Assembly (NCBI GenBank): GCA_033002965.1
Contig: JAURVB010014903.1
Coordinates: 1-64,000, forward strand
DNA length: 64,000 nucleotides
Direction: 5' to 3'
From: Piper betle
Taxonomy: Eukaryota > Streptophyta > Magnoliopsida > Piperales > Piperaceae
This document shows positions 49,338 through 61,383 of the stretch, piece after piece. Under the pieces are notes generated by a model. That model did not search any database, was not told the origin of the DNA, and saw only the letters and a list, made by a program, of their open reading frames with translations. Every line of letters starts with the position of its first letter. Position 1 is the first letter of the stretch. A program made the position numbers and the translations under genes.

Positions 49338-50951
49338 GTTAGGTAATATGCGAATACATCATTCGATATGATTGTTGGACTTGATGACTTGAATTGTGAA
49401 TGCTTTGATATGGTATATTATTTAGGATATGCGAATACATCATTCAGATATTGGGCATTAGCTTTTAGATTTGATGTGTAGGTACATATTAGGAGCTCGC
49501 CACCTAGGCTTGTGGACATAATTGGAGCTTCTACTAGGCCCGTTTAGGATTTGCTTCTAGTTTGATCTTCTCTTCTATTGTGATTTGATTTGACAGGCAA
49601 GCGGATGTGTCGAGTGCTGGATTTATCATATCCCACTCTACATGGGTTATTTAGACATTGCATTTTTGTATTGATAACCCTCGAGGATGAGATCCCTCGA
49701 GTTTGTAATAGAAAACTCAGGTCCAGATCATAATACCTTTGAACCTATTATATTGTAATCCCTACCTAGACCTATGTATATATAGATTTCTCGATTTTTC
49801 CAATGAGATGTGAGATAAAGGGAAAGTAGAGTCGCACATACTGTGAGTAGGTGTACGTGCTAGTCAAAGCAGGTTTTGGATTGGTGAGCAGGCTGTTCTA
49901 TTCCCGAGGGATCCTAACAACTCCATATTTTGAATTCCTTAAACCCGAAAGAGGATTACAGGTACTGCAATGCAGCGCATGTGTAGACTTTTGGATTCAA
50001 AAGGTACTGAAGTTGCCTGTCTGAAAGTACTCGGCCTTTGTGTTCAGGGTCAAGAGTTATACATATGATATAGATGGCTTTAGTATAATAGATTTCCTGA
50101 GTGTGGGATAGTACGAAAATGTCGAGGCATAAGACAAGTCAAAATGGATGTTGTTTTAAGCCGACGCTTACAGCTCCTGATTAGTACCCTTATAAGTAAT
50201 TCTAATGTAGAGGAATATATAATTGATTTTAGTTAACATGAGAGTCATCTCTCATGTGTCAGTTTGATTATTTAGTTATTTCTAAACTACCGATACTTGT
50301 TACTCACCTTTTCGTATTTCTAGACCATAGACGAGGAGGAATGCAACATGCACACATGTACCTACCAAGGATGAGTGAGAATGTAATGTGATGAACTGTT
50401 GTTTATGGTTGTGGACAAAATGTTATAATGTTTATTGCAAGGGCCGTTGTGTGAAATTAATGATATGATCTATGTAATTGTTTATATGCATAGAATTGAA
50501 CACAATGAGCTAATGGGGTCAAGACTTAGAAAAACAAAAAAGATTATGATATGAATGTTGTGTGAGAAATACCATGCTTTGGTAGTGTTTTACATTTTTA
50601 TTGATATATATGTATAGTATTTGTTGTCGACAGAGTGGTCCATATTGCACTTCTAAGGGAGACTTTGTCTATTTTATTTTAAAAATTGTTGTTTTCATAC
50701 TTTTAATGGGTTATTTTGTTTTGAATATGGATTGCATATCATATAATTCATCTATAACAACGTTATTGCCTAAACATCGGATTCATGCATTGACATTTTT
50801 CTTATTATATATAAAGGTCTTCTGTTGGGTCGGATCTAGTGGAAGAACAGTTAAATGTTACACACACTAGTGCTCATCACACCGTTGTTTTCTTTCGTAT
50901 TTTTATCTAAGTTTGATTTATTTTTATATATATTTTGTAATGTCTTTTATT

Positions 50952-51401
50952 CTAGAGATGTCAAGAGGGTTGTTTCGATCTGTTTTCTCTTTCAAGCCTC
51001 GTTGATTAATTGATTTAGACAAGGCTCGACTTGATTGGGACAATTCTGATTTGGTTTTGAAGTGAAACTAAAATTTAAGTGTTATATTTTTAGTCGTATA
51101 TTGATATTTTTTGACAAATAAAAATTAATGAATATTATTTATGAAAAAATTATTGAGTTACCGAAATTTAAAAATTAATGAAAATAATAAATTCATAAAA
51201 AATTTAAAAAAATTATTGGTCATGAGCTTGGCTCATCTCGAGCTCGACTCAAGCCCATCTGGCTCACGAGCTGAGCCAAGTCCAAACTCATGACCAATGA
51301 GCCAAGCTCAGCTCGGCTTGTCTATTATATGAGTTCGGACAACTCTGGCTTGGCTGGATTAAAACTTGAGCCGGCTTAGCTCGTTTGTCTGACATCTCTA
51401 G
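50952..51401. mobile_element. 450-bp TIR element (MITE)
   Basis: CTAGAGATGTCA at 50952-50963 is perfectly inverted as TGACATCTCTAG at 51390-51401. The interior has many inverted copies of GAGCTCGGCTC/GAGCCAAGCTC-type motifs and no coding frame. TAGAGATGTC-type ends suggest hAT, but the flanking 8-mers match only about half, so the target duplication is not demonstrated. Confidence 0.65.
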
Positions 51402-53600
51402 TATATATACGGTTTTCATTTCAAGAACTTGCCTCTATCAATGCACGCACGCTTGGGCATTGAAGCTGAAGGATGGATGAGCGGATCTGTAACGAGTACA
51501 CAGAAGTCATGGAGCCAAAGAAAAACCTTTAATGAATAGAGTACAATATAATTATGGACGTATGTAATTGATCTTTGAGCTTAGCCCAAGTACGTACACA
51601 AGGATTTAAGATATAATTGTGATCAACTTCTTGATAAGAGGCAATTGGATTTGTCGGCAGCTGCTTTAACATTGATCCATTGCTACAACGAAAGATAAGG
51701 CGAATTGATAAATAAAAAGAATCGTGCAAGCTAGAGTTTGGGGGGAACAAAGGCTGTTAAAATCGGCGGCATGCATCGTTCCATGTAAACAATTGAAAAA
51801 CTCTCTTGCAACTGTCCGTAACTTCGGGTATATACATTGGTTTCTTTTGTAGTAAAGAGAAAAAAATGGAGCACTGTATACATGTACATGTAGCTTGTAA
51901 GTGCAAAAGATTTTTTTGAAGGAAAGATAAATTAATTTAATAGTGGCTGGATTGGTAGGGGACATTGGAAGACTCTTCATCGGAACTTGGTCATTGTACG
52001 ACGGCTTTAAAATTATGGAATTTTTAATATCATAATTTCTCGAGCCATTAAAAAGCTGTTGTTGCATACCTCAAAATTTTGTTTCTATAGGTACCAACTC
52101 GCTCCTACTATATTTTGTTGATATCGGGGGCGGCTCCGTATAGAAGTAAAAGAAATAATTCAAGTGACAAACAAAGTGCTTAAAAAGATTTTTTTATTGA
52201 ATAATGCAAGTATATCATATTCAAAGTCATAAAAGCCGTACGACATCTGCGTAAACAAATTATTGGAAACCATCAAACATTACGACTAATTGGAAGTTAA
52301 GAGTCATATAGATTAATATGAACAGATATTACGATTAGTAAGATGATAAGAGTCATATAGACTAACACACCAAAGGTTACCAAAAAGGCAAATACAAAAA
52401 TATATAATCCAAAACAGCTATATGTTAATCATCTAATAAATCTCAACAAACATTATAAATAAGTCAAAAAGATGATCATTTCACAAATAGGGGGCAACAA
52501 AAGCATCAGAGCACTGTAACAACCTTTACAATGTTCCCCTGCAAAACAAGGCCGAAAAATCCCAAAACTAAATCTGAAAAAAAGTCAACAACTTTCAAAT
52601 ATAGAAGTAATTAAAAAATTTATTGAGGGTTGATCTAATTTGTAAGAAAAAAACAACGAGAAAGATTGAAAGGAAAAAAATAAATTAAAGAGAAGAAATT
52701 AAAGGTGATAATAATCATCATACTCATGATAGCTTTTATTTATAAATAAAACTCCTAAAATTAAAATTCCCTATAACTCCACTTATACGCAATTCACACA
52801 TCTAATTGATATTATCGTCTTTGAAAGTAAAAAGATTAATTGATAAACCTTGTAATTAACAAGCTGACCTCATCCAATACTGCAGTATGTTTCTCTATAT
52901 ATCTTACCCTAAATATTGATCGCTAGGTTTACGGAGTGGGATGTATTCTTTTGGTGTAGAGTATATAGATTTATCTTTACAAGTTTAAGTTAGATCAAGC
53001 ATTAATAATTATGATAATATATATGAAAGAAAACGACCTAAATTCAAAAAAATTCATGCAAAGTAAAAATAGTTCGAGGAATGCTTGCTCTTGTATATCC
53101 ATGTGATTTTTTTAAATGCATGCGTGAGCTCTTGCATGTGAATAGTAAGCGTTAAAATTAAATATAAAAGGTGTCCTTCCTCTCTCATGCATCAACTTAA
53201 GTTTATAAGTTAAATGGGGGGGGGGGCGGCGGAATTTGTTTATAAATTAAAATGCTTAATACATTATACATACGCACACTAAAATGCAGGTAAAATTCTC
53301 AATACACATATATATTTTAAATTACATATATAGATTCCTACACGTGAACAAGCATTTGCGTATAGGCAGACGGCAGTCTGGACTAAGGCCCAGCGAGGGA
53401 GTCCGATGAAATTGTAAAAAAAGGAAAGAAAATTGAAGAGGACAAACGTGGTGGGTCCGGAATTCAGAAAATCGTAACGGCACACAGTTTTGGGGAGGAA
53501 AGCACAGTCCGGACTCAGGAGGGGACGTCCCCGGGCGGCCATTCTTCGATGGATAGAGGGATCCTGCCCGCACGTGTAACGAACTTCCCTCTCGTCATTC
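51402..53600. other. Intergenic DNA, no gene seen
   Basis: AT-rich, stop-rich. The 133-codon minus frame at 51666-52067 shows no known motif and is not supported by composition. A G-run lies at 53216-53226. Confidence 0.55.
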
Positions 53601-56600
53601 GGATCAGATGGAAGCCGAACAGTTTCTTTGTTTGCCCCCCAGTCCCACCATCATCCCTCTCTTTTTTTTTTCCCCTATCTCTCTCTCCCTGATCTGATCC
53701 CCCTTTGATTCCCTACTGTCAAACTTCAAGCCCGATAAACAACTCTAACCCTCTCGCCTTGCTTCTTTTTCCATTCAATTTTCCATCTCCTCCACCTCAC
53801 CCACTTCCCCACAGTCCTGTTTCCCTCCCTCCTTCCACCTTTTTTATAATTTCCTCTTCCATTTATGCCGCTTCTTCTTTCATTTCTCTTTAATTGATTA
53901 ATCAATGATTCGCGGAGAGCGTCACAAATGAACTAGCTTTGGCTAAGTTACATGCACTTTTTATCGGCGGTTAAACTTATTCATTCATGAAGTGTACATG
54001 GCATACGGAATGACATGATATCACATTCACTGCCTGCAATCCATCTATCCTCCCTTCGCTTTTAACGTCATCCCCATCTTTTCACTCCACCTTTTTCTTT
54101 TTTTAACTTTACTTATACCTGCTTAAAAATCTTCCTATCCTAATTTTTTGCTGGAAGCTGCGGGAGGATAGATAGGAAACACGGCCCCTTCCTTGTCCCC
54201 CTGCGTCCCAACTTGCGCTTGGCGGAATGGCCCCTTCAATACCCCAATACGTATAACACATAACACACTCTCTCTTATGAGTTATGCCCCAGCACCAACC
54301 CCCTAAAATCTCTTCCAATATCTTCAGTGTCAGTGGCGTAGTACTAGCCAGTAAAGTGGCAGGTAAGCAGTGTGGATTTCTGGTAGTGGCAGTGGCGTGC
54401 TATCATTGACGCGAGTTGAAAGTAAATTTGAAAGAAGAGGACCCTCCTCTGTCTTTTTACCTCCCAGTTCCCACGCATTTAAATTAAATGCAGTGCACGG
54501 GTGGCAACAGTTTCTCACCTTGTCATCTTCCACTGCTACGGCCTGCGGGCACAGAACTCACCGCCTCGCACTGCTGTCAAACTACTTGGCCGGGTTCGCT
54601 GCTTCCTCTTCCCAGCTCCCGTGCCATCTGCATCAAATCTTTTCCCTATCTTGACTCCGCTTGTGTGTTTTTATTGGCCTTCAGTTTTGCCCCCTCCGTC
54701 ACTTCTACTCGGTGCAGTACCAACAGTTGCGCTAGTCGGAAATTATGACACACGAGGAGTATTATATTCCATTTCCCCCCGTTCGCGGTCTCAAGTGCTT
54801 GCCTAGTTACCACTACTGACGTTGGTTTGTTTGTTATTTGTTGGCATTGGTGTGCGTATCTATTTTGGTTGTACTTGTGTTGAATGGATAAAAACATGGG
54901 TGTTACAGTAAGTGAGACTGCCACCTGTGACCGCTCGTTGAGATTTCTTTTGCGGGGAGCTCAAGGCGGCTTGGAAAGAAGGTGTCAAAGTGCGTAAGCA
55001 GTTCGGTGTGGCCTGTGAGGGGGGAGGAAAGGAGGGCGTGTGAAGTTTGTTTTGGAGCAGTTGGCCGGTTTCGCGCTCAGTGGATGTGCGTCAGATTCCT
55101 CCCCCAACACCCCCACCCCCACATACCAGTAATACTTCCTTACCCCCTTTCCTTTATAATAATAAATATTAATTCCATCCTTCTCCTCCCCGTCTCATCG
55201 TCTTAAAAATGCCTAACGCGTGACTTTGTGCGACAAGCCCCTTCTCGCTCTTGTAGTTAATTCCTTCTTTCCTCAATTCCTCGTTCTTTTTAAATACTGT
55301 TTCCCTTCTATCTAAAAAAACAAAAAAATAATTGGTTTAGCCAGGAACAATAATTCTTTTTTTGTTTTTTTCGTATGTTTCAATAAGGGTCAAAAACATT
55401 AATTAATTGCTAATAAATTACAGTCAAAAGGTTAAAGCTGTGACCACTCGACAGTCAAAAAAAGGCCGTGCAATAGCTCATTTGGTCTATTGATTGCGTT
55501 CCTCAGTTAAAAGGCCGCCAGCGGCACTCATTTGATCTGCTGCGCTCCGCTCCCTCAGTCAAAAGGAGCCGGCCGAAACTGGCCTTCTCAGTATAGCCCC
55601 CCCTCCCCACCCCATATATTTTCCCTTTATTAATTCACCTCCCATGGCCCCTTTTATCTCCCTCCCTCTGTTCTCTTTTTTTTCCACATGAAAAGCCAAA
55701 AGGAAAGAGAAAGAAAGGCGCTTTTTAAAAATTTTTAACGGAGCAGGAAAGAGAGAGTGGTTAAATTAAAAGAAAAAAAGTTAGGTAAAGGACAATTATA
55801 GTTGGAAGGGGGATGAATTGCGACAGAGGGAAAGAGGAAAAGAGGGGGAGAAGAGGAAAATAGGGGAGAAGAAACAAAGTAGTAGGAGAGCGTGAGTGGG
55901 GAAGAGGGGACAAATCCACACGAGCGGTTATCGACTTAGCAGAACACTTAAAAAGGAGCCAAATTTGTGAAGTCCCAAATTCCAAAGACTCCTAACTCCA
56001 AAGTCCAACTACTCAACACATGCATCTCTCAATCAAACCTTCCTCTCGCTCTCGAAGTAAGCAAACTCCCCTGCCTCTTCTCTCCTGTCATCTCCCCGAG
56101 TATGACGACCGTGATCTCCTCTCTGTCTCTCTCCCCCCATTCCTCCTTTGTGCCCAGACTCCGGGGCTGGCTACTCGCGGACCCATCTGGGTCCACTGGT
56201 TGCATTACACAACTATGTGTCGTGCTGCTTCCTTTTATCCTCCTCGTGTCAATTTTTTTTATTTATTCGTTACTAATACCATTTATTATTATTATTATTT
56301 GCCATAGTACCCAAGTTCCACACCTTTTTTTCTTTAATAAATCCTTTCTTCCCCCTCCTCCCGCCTCTCTGCTGTGCCTGTCTGTCTTCACCTCATTTTC
56401 TCCGTCTGTCCTACTTCTCTTCTTCCGGCGGCCATAGCGCTATTGTAAGAGTAAGTCCTGGTCACCACTGCGTGACTCCCCCTCCTCCAAGGGCTCTTCC
56501 TTTCCATCACGGCCATCTTCTGCCTTAAACACATTCCTTTCGTAACTGCTCCGACCCCCTTCCTGCCATATACTACTAAAAAGACCGCTTCGTAGAACAA

Positions 56601-56815
56601 CTTTGCTCTTTACAGGGCAGGACTCTTTGGTTTACCTCTCTCTGTTGAGACTCCACTTCCTGGTGCTCATATATATATTTTTATTTCATTTCATCGTAGC
56701 CATGTATATATTTATTCGAAAAGTTTCAACCTTTTCTTGATTTTCCTTCTCACAAGAGACAACCTTTTCACTTTGAAGCAATATTGGCGACCAGCCTTGA
56801 CGGTGGGAAGGAGAG
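53601..56815 (+). promoter_or_regulatory. Upstream region of the MYB gene
   Basis: Strongly pyrimidine-rich DNA (CT-rich at 53620-53900, 55600-55690 and 56040-56440), typical of plant promoters and 5' leaders. It gives serine/leucine/proline open frames up to 156 codons that I do not regard as genes. An imperfect ~58-bp repeat at about 55470-55575 contains CTCATTTG(A/G)TCT twice, each followed by CTCAGT(C/T)AAAAGG. The transcription start is not determinable by eye. Confidence 0.4.
55388..55562 (-). promoter_or_regulatory. Cluster of four W-box-like sites
   Basis: TTGAC(C/T), the WRKY recognition core, occurs on the minus strand at 55388-55393, 55422-55427, 55453-55458 and 55557-55562, i.e. 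four sites in 175 bp about 1.3 kb upstream of the MYB start. A fifth, mutated copy (TTAACT) lies near 55504. The motif is short, so occupancy is inference. Confidence 0.35.
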
Positions 56816-59070
56816 ATGGAGAGGTTCGACAGGAAATGCTCAGTAGTGAGCAGCTTTGTTCAGACGAGGGCTCACCCCGCTGCTTTTGCGTCCATTGCAT
56901 ATTCTAATGTGGCGGGAGTGTGCAAAAACTTCGACATGGGATTTCAGATCACGGAGCGGACAGCCTCAGAGGGCGAAACAATAGTTTCAGGCTACGAGAG
57001 GACGGAGCCGACAGATCCCAGGGAAGGTGAAGGTGACGAGAGAGAGACTGAGGAAGGCGACGATCGATATGTGGTTAAAGCTGGTCAGGATGGTGTGCAG
57101 GCCAAGCTTTGTGCCCGAGGCCATTGGAGGCCAGCTGAGGACGCCAAGCTACGAGAGCTAGTGGCTCAGTATGGCCCTCAGAACTGGAACCTCGTTGCAG
57201 AGAACCTTGAAGGAAGATCAGGTAATGGCTACCAGCAGTGCGCGCACACAGTATTTTCACTTACATCATTATTACAAGATCATAATACTGATCTTTCCCC
57301 TTGAATATTGAAAGACCAGCACCCTTAATTCCACTTTGATTATTTCCCAATTAAACTTTGTTTTGCTGTGCACTTTCACAAGTTTAACTCATGTCATTAC
57401 AGCACACCGTATGCCTCCCTCTGGCCTTCTTATTTTGTGATTGCGTTTAATTTTGTTTACTGCAAAATTACAACTTTCACCGCCTATTCATTAATCTGTT
57501 GGCGACCGACGATTACTGTATATGTCTGGTCGTTACGGAAGATTTATCACTCTCGTTAAGCAAGCTCAAGCTCTAGCTAGAGACAGTTTAGTTTTCCTTC
57601 TCTTTTGTTTTATTCGCTTTTATAAAAAGATAAGAAACGAACAAAGAGATCAGTTGTTTAATAATCTAAAAAAACATATCAACTGCATATTAATGCAAGC
57701 TTTATGATATATGATCATTATAAACGGAAGATTGTGTGTGTTTAGGGGCTTTGGATTCTTGATGGTGATTAGTTTTAGTGTTCCAAAAATGATTTATTTT
57801 TGCACCCAAGGGAGGCCGGTCTGAGTGATTGTGTCTGCATTGTGTCGAGTGCAGGGAAAAGCTGCAGGTTGAGATGGTTCAACCAGCTGGACCCAAGGAT
57901 CAACCGTCGAGCCTTCAGTGATGAGGAAGAAGAGAAGCTGTTGGCAGCTCACAGGCTGTACGGTAACAAATGGGCCACGATCGCCAGGCTCTTCCCGGGG
58001 AGGACTGACAACGCAGTTAAGAACCACTGGCATGTAATCATGGCCAGGAAGCACAGAGAGCAGTCCACTGCTTACAGGTCGAGGAGGAAACCGGTCGAAA
58101 CCTCCCATATTGCCTCCTCTAGCTCGGGCTGGCCGCACAGGATGGAGATGATGAACGACGCGATGAATGCATGCAGCGGGTCCAGCACCATCACGGCCAC
58201 CACTGCTAACGTTTGCGACGAGTCCTCGACAGCCACCTGCAGTGCCAGCACATATCTCTCTCTCAACTCCTACGGTGCTATCCATAAATACCATAATAAC
58301 GTCATCCCCCCTTCTTCAGCACCTTCCCACCGTTTCTCCCCTCCTCAAAACCAAACCACCCGGCTCAGCAGTTTTCAAGACTTCATCCCAGGTACTTCAC
58401 CGTCGTTGGTATCGTTGTTATTGTTATTGTCATTATAAATACAAGGGATTTTATATATAATAATTGATATTAACATTAATTTTTTTATGTTTTTATGTGT
58501 TTATTAGTTTGTAATTAGTAGAAAGTAATTAATTAATTAATGTTTATAATTCGTTCGTGACTTTATATATAATAATCGATGTTATCATTATTTTTTAATG
58601 TTATGTATTTATTATTTTGTAATTAGTTGAAAATTAATTAAATAATTAATTAATGTTTATAATTCGTTCGTGTTTTTTATTACATCACGGGGCGATTGGT
58701 GGATGTGGTCTTAATCTCTTTCGTCGGTGTACCTCCTCTCTGATCTATTGCAGGTCCCAGCTGTACGGCGGGGCTCATAGCCGCCACGGGCAGGTATACG
58801 GGGATGAAGTTGGCCGAGTCTGCTCAATATCAATACTGTAGCACTCATCATCCCATGAAGATGATGATGGGTCGTCATCCTGTGGAGCTTTCCTCTAATT
58901 ACTCCGAATCAAATTCCGGAGCCTCGGCTGTGGAATCGGCGGCCACTACCCAAGGAAAGCTCCCCGCGGCTGGTCTTGTAAGATCAGGTGATAATTATGA
59001 TGACCAAGTAGGAGTGAGTGGGAACACGTGTCCTCCCTTCATTGATTTTCTTGGGGTTGGGCCGTCTTAG
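56816..59070 (+). CDS. R2R3-MYB transcription factor, subgroup 21 (MYB52/54/56, LOF, CSA-like)
   Basis: Nuclear DNA-binding regulator; relatives control organ boundaries, wall and seed traits, and anther sugar partitioning (family knowledge). Three exons join in frame: 56816-57221, 57855-58391 and 58754-59070, all with GT-AG introns and phase 1 at both junctions, giving about 419 residues. The R2 repeat (about residues 101-150) contains GHWRPAEDAKLRELV and LRWFNQLDPR. R3 (about 151-202) contains INRRAFSDEEEEKLL, the KWATIARLFPGRTDNAVKNH helix and HVIMARKHRE; the first R3 tryptophan is Phe, as usual in plants. The protein ends PFIDFLGVGPS, a motif typical of this subgroup. The ~98-residue N-terminal extension is acidic (GEGDERETEEGDD). 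A later in-frame ATG at 56936 is an alternative start. No frame damage is seen. Subgroup is firm; the specific orthologue is not assigned. Confidence 0.92.
58449..58672. repeat. ~112-bp tandem duplication in MYB intron 2
   Basis: Two diverged units starting TTTATATATAATAAT(T/C)GAT and both ending AATGTTTATAATTCGTTCGT fill most of the second intron. They are AT-rich and non-coding. Confidence 0.8.
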
Positions 59071-59072
59071 GG

Positions 59073-59105
<33 letters not shown>

Positions 59106-59121
59106 ATTATATATATATATA
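59073..59121. repeat. (TA)n tract just after the MYB stop
   Basis: Interrupted TA run with two ATTATA breaks, beginning two bases after the TAG stop, so it lies in the predicted 3' UTR. Confidence 0.9.
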
Positions 59122-61383
59122 ATGCGTATAAATTGGAAGACGATGAGATAATGGTTTTGGGTTCTAATTAATTAACGCTTTTTTAATTGACAAAGTTGAA
59201 GGTTATTCTTCAAATCAAATATTGAGGGTTAGAATGGGCATTGGATGGCTTCTATTCAAGTGGGAGCTGCGAGCTGGAACTAAAACATTATCTTTGTTTG
59301 TAAATATATATTTTTACTAAATAAGGACTGATGTGGCCGCGACACAAAGATACGTTTAAGTCAAGGTTGTACTGCTTGTAGCTACCGCCTCTCCTTTCTT
59401 AATCTTAAGTTGCGTTCCGTTCACCTCGTGTGGATTATTTTATTGGATAATAAGTTGAGCAGTTGAAAAACAAAAAGAAAGTAAAAAGGTTAATGTGTGA
59501 AGCCAAATAATTATCGTTTTGGCGGCTCGTTTAAGGCCAGATCTGATAAATAATCTTGATTATTAATAGACGAAACCACCGATTTAAAACATGTCCCAAC
59601 AGTAACCGTGGAAAATGGGAGCGGTGCTTGGTGTGATTGTGCCGTTTTGGAATCGGTGATACCACTCACTTCGTGCATACGGTGCCAAAGTGGAAGAGGG
59701 TAATTTAATTATCTGTCAATTTTGGCCAGCACAGGCAAAGCGGTCTGAAAACACCAATACCGTATTCTGATTGCCCATTCATGTGTAACTGTGTTCTGTC
59801 GCTTCATATTTATATGGGCCTTATGATCATTGGAGACTTGTCCCAAATATTTATAATGTAAAGCTTCAATTGACATTGCTTCGGGTAAGCTTGCTTCCTT
59901 ACAAGACTCGTTTTCATGTGCAGTGCCGAGCGTTCTTGGGGATTTGTTTCAATTACAACGTCAAAGTTCTTCCTCAGTGTTACGGCATTGCACTGCAACA
60001 ACCGCCCTTAAATAATGGCATCAATGGATCAACCTGTCCGTCCTTGAAACACCACTTAATTGGATGATCTATATGGTAGAGTGAGGTAGACTTCTTATCA
60101 TAAACTATTATATGAATTAATCTAGATGCACTGCACTTTTTGATCAACCAATAGTCTGTTTAAACTATGAGCAAATGTCACTTAGGCCGTGGAAGTAGTC
60201 AAGCCATCACTTACCTCCCAGTCTAAGTTAATTTATCACTTAACCCCCTTTATTTAGAAAAAACATCACTTAATTACCTTCAAAATTATCATTAGTAAGT
60301 GACATGATGAACTTCCAATTAGTTAATACGTAATGTAGTAGTGTCACATCAAAAAATAAAATTAATTAAAATTTATAAATAATGAACGGGTATTTATATG
60401 TCACTGGATTTATAAATAATGAATTGAAATTCATCCCACTTTCTCACGCATGCACCAGTCGAGGGCAATGCTGATCATAATTGATTAATTTTCGTTTTTC
60501 GAAAAAAAAGGAAAAGAAAAAAGAAGTTGGTCATTCCTACAGATCATTATCCTTAACAGCAAGAAATAGCAAACGAGACTTCTGTTGCTGCGCTTATATG
60601 GATATGGATGTATATATGTAGAAGAGCCTCATCTATGTATCAACCACATTGTCCAGGACTTGTTGCATGTAGTTCAAAAATGCTCCTGCTTAATTTACAG
60701 CTGGCCTTCTACACCAGTTCCACAAGATGGTGAATCACACTCCACTGCTTCCCCCTCTTTTTGCTCTCTTCTGTCTCCTACTCATGCTTTGGACACTACT
60801 GGATTTCTTCTTTACCGATAAACTAGAAGGAGAGTGTGGCACTTTGAGTGGAAAAACAAGGGCGAGCGAACGGCCTGTATCCTTCAAGGAGGAATAATGA
60901 GGACAATCCTGGAATGATCGCGTTCAAGTGCTATCCCTTTGCGGTTAAGAAAGCTCGCACTAAAAGGTGTCTCAGATGAACAAAGGTGCGTCATAAGGGT
61001 CTCTTACATTATCACAAGCTGCTGGACATTCTACAAAAGCCTCTCCAAATCAACCAACGACGTTCCTTTCAAGTGAATTGTGTAAAAAAGAACAGGGGAG
61101 GTGAAAATTAAATTAAATAAGAGATTGTATAAGAGGGCAATGTTGTAGCATGACGAACGTAAAAGATACTTTTAACGCCACAACCCAGAATGGTAGCCAG
61201 AGTGAAAAACTGGGCTTACATATTTTCGTGGGTTGCTGTATTTTTACAACCCAAAAAGACATTTTATATATGCATCCTTCCCTCGACCCACTTGGGATTA
61301 GGTGATATACATATGTATGACTTCTGATAGATACATCAAATGGATTAAAATTTAGTATAGCATTTTCACTAACACCTCTCCAG
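59122..61383. other. Intergenic DNA between the MYB and ELMO genes, no gene seen
   Basis: Contains the 3' flanks of two convergent genes. The short frames at 59870-60067 and 60585-60821 have no recognisable motif. Repeated CATCACTTA-like segments at 60205-60290 may mark an old MITE but no clear ends were found. Confidence 0.5.

Larger units (their letters stand above)
45163..50862 (+). mobile_element. LTR D, interrupted by inverted LTR E
   Basis: Left half 45163-46468: a diverged 5' block (CATAACTCGAGTTAGAGTTTT), a hairpin near 45560, a pyrimidine/GC block, then AATTAACTTCAACTTAATTA. Right half 49338-50862: TTGATGTGTAGGTACATATT, AGGAGCTCGCCACC, ATAACCCTCGAGGATGAGAT and a terminal TGTTACA. 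The halves join exactly where copy E is inserted. Diverged flanks (TCAGA and CACAC) show no target duplication, so D is older than A and C. A 24-bp segment starting ATATGCGAATACATCATTC is repeated 82 bp apart at 49346 and 49427. Confidence 0.6.

Noticed and set aside
51666..52067. 133-codon minus-strand frame
   Set aside because: No motif, AT-biased codons, no splice partner or homology that I recognise.
55967..56437. 156-codon plus frame upstream of the MYB gene
   Set aside because: Pyrimidine-rich leader/promoter composition; an overlapping 95-codon frame is also open; no recognisable domain.
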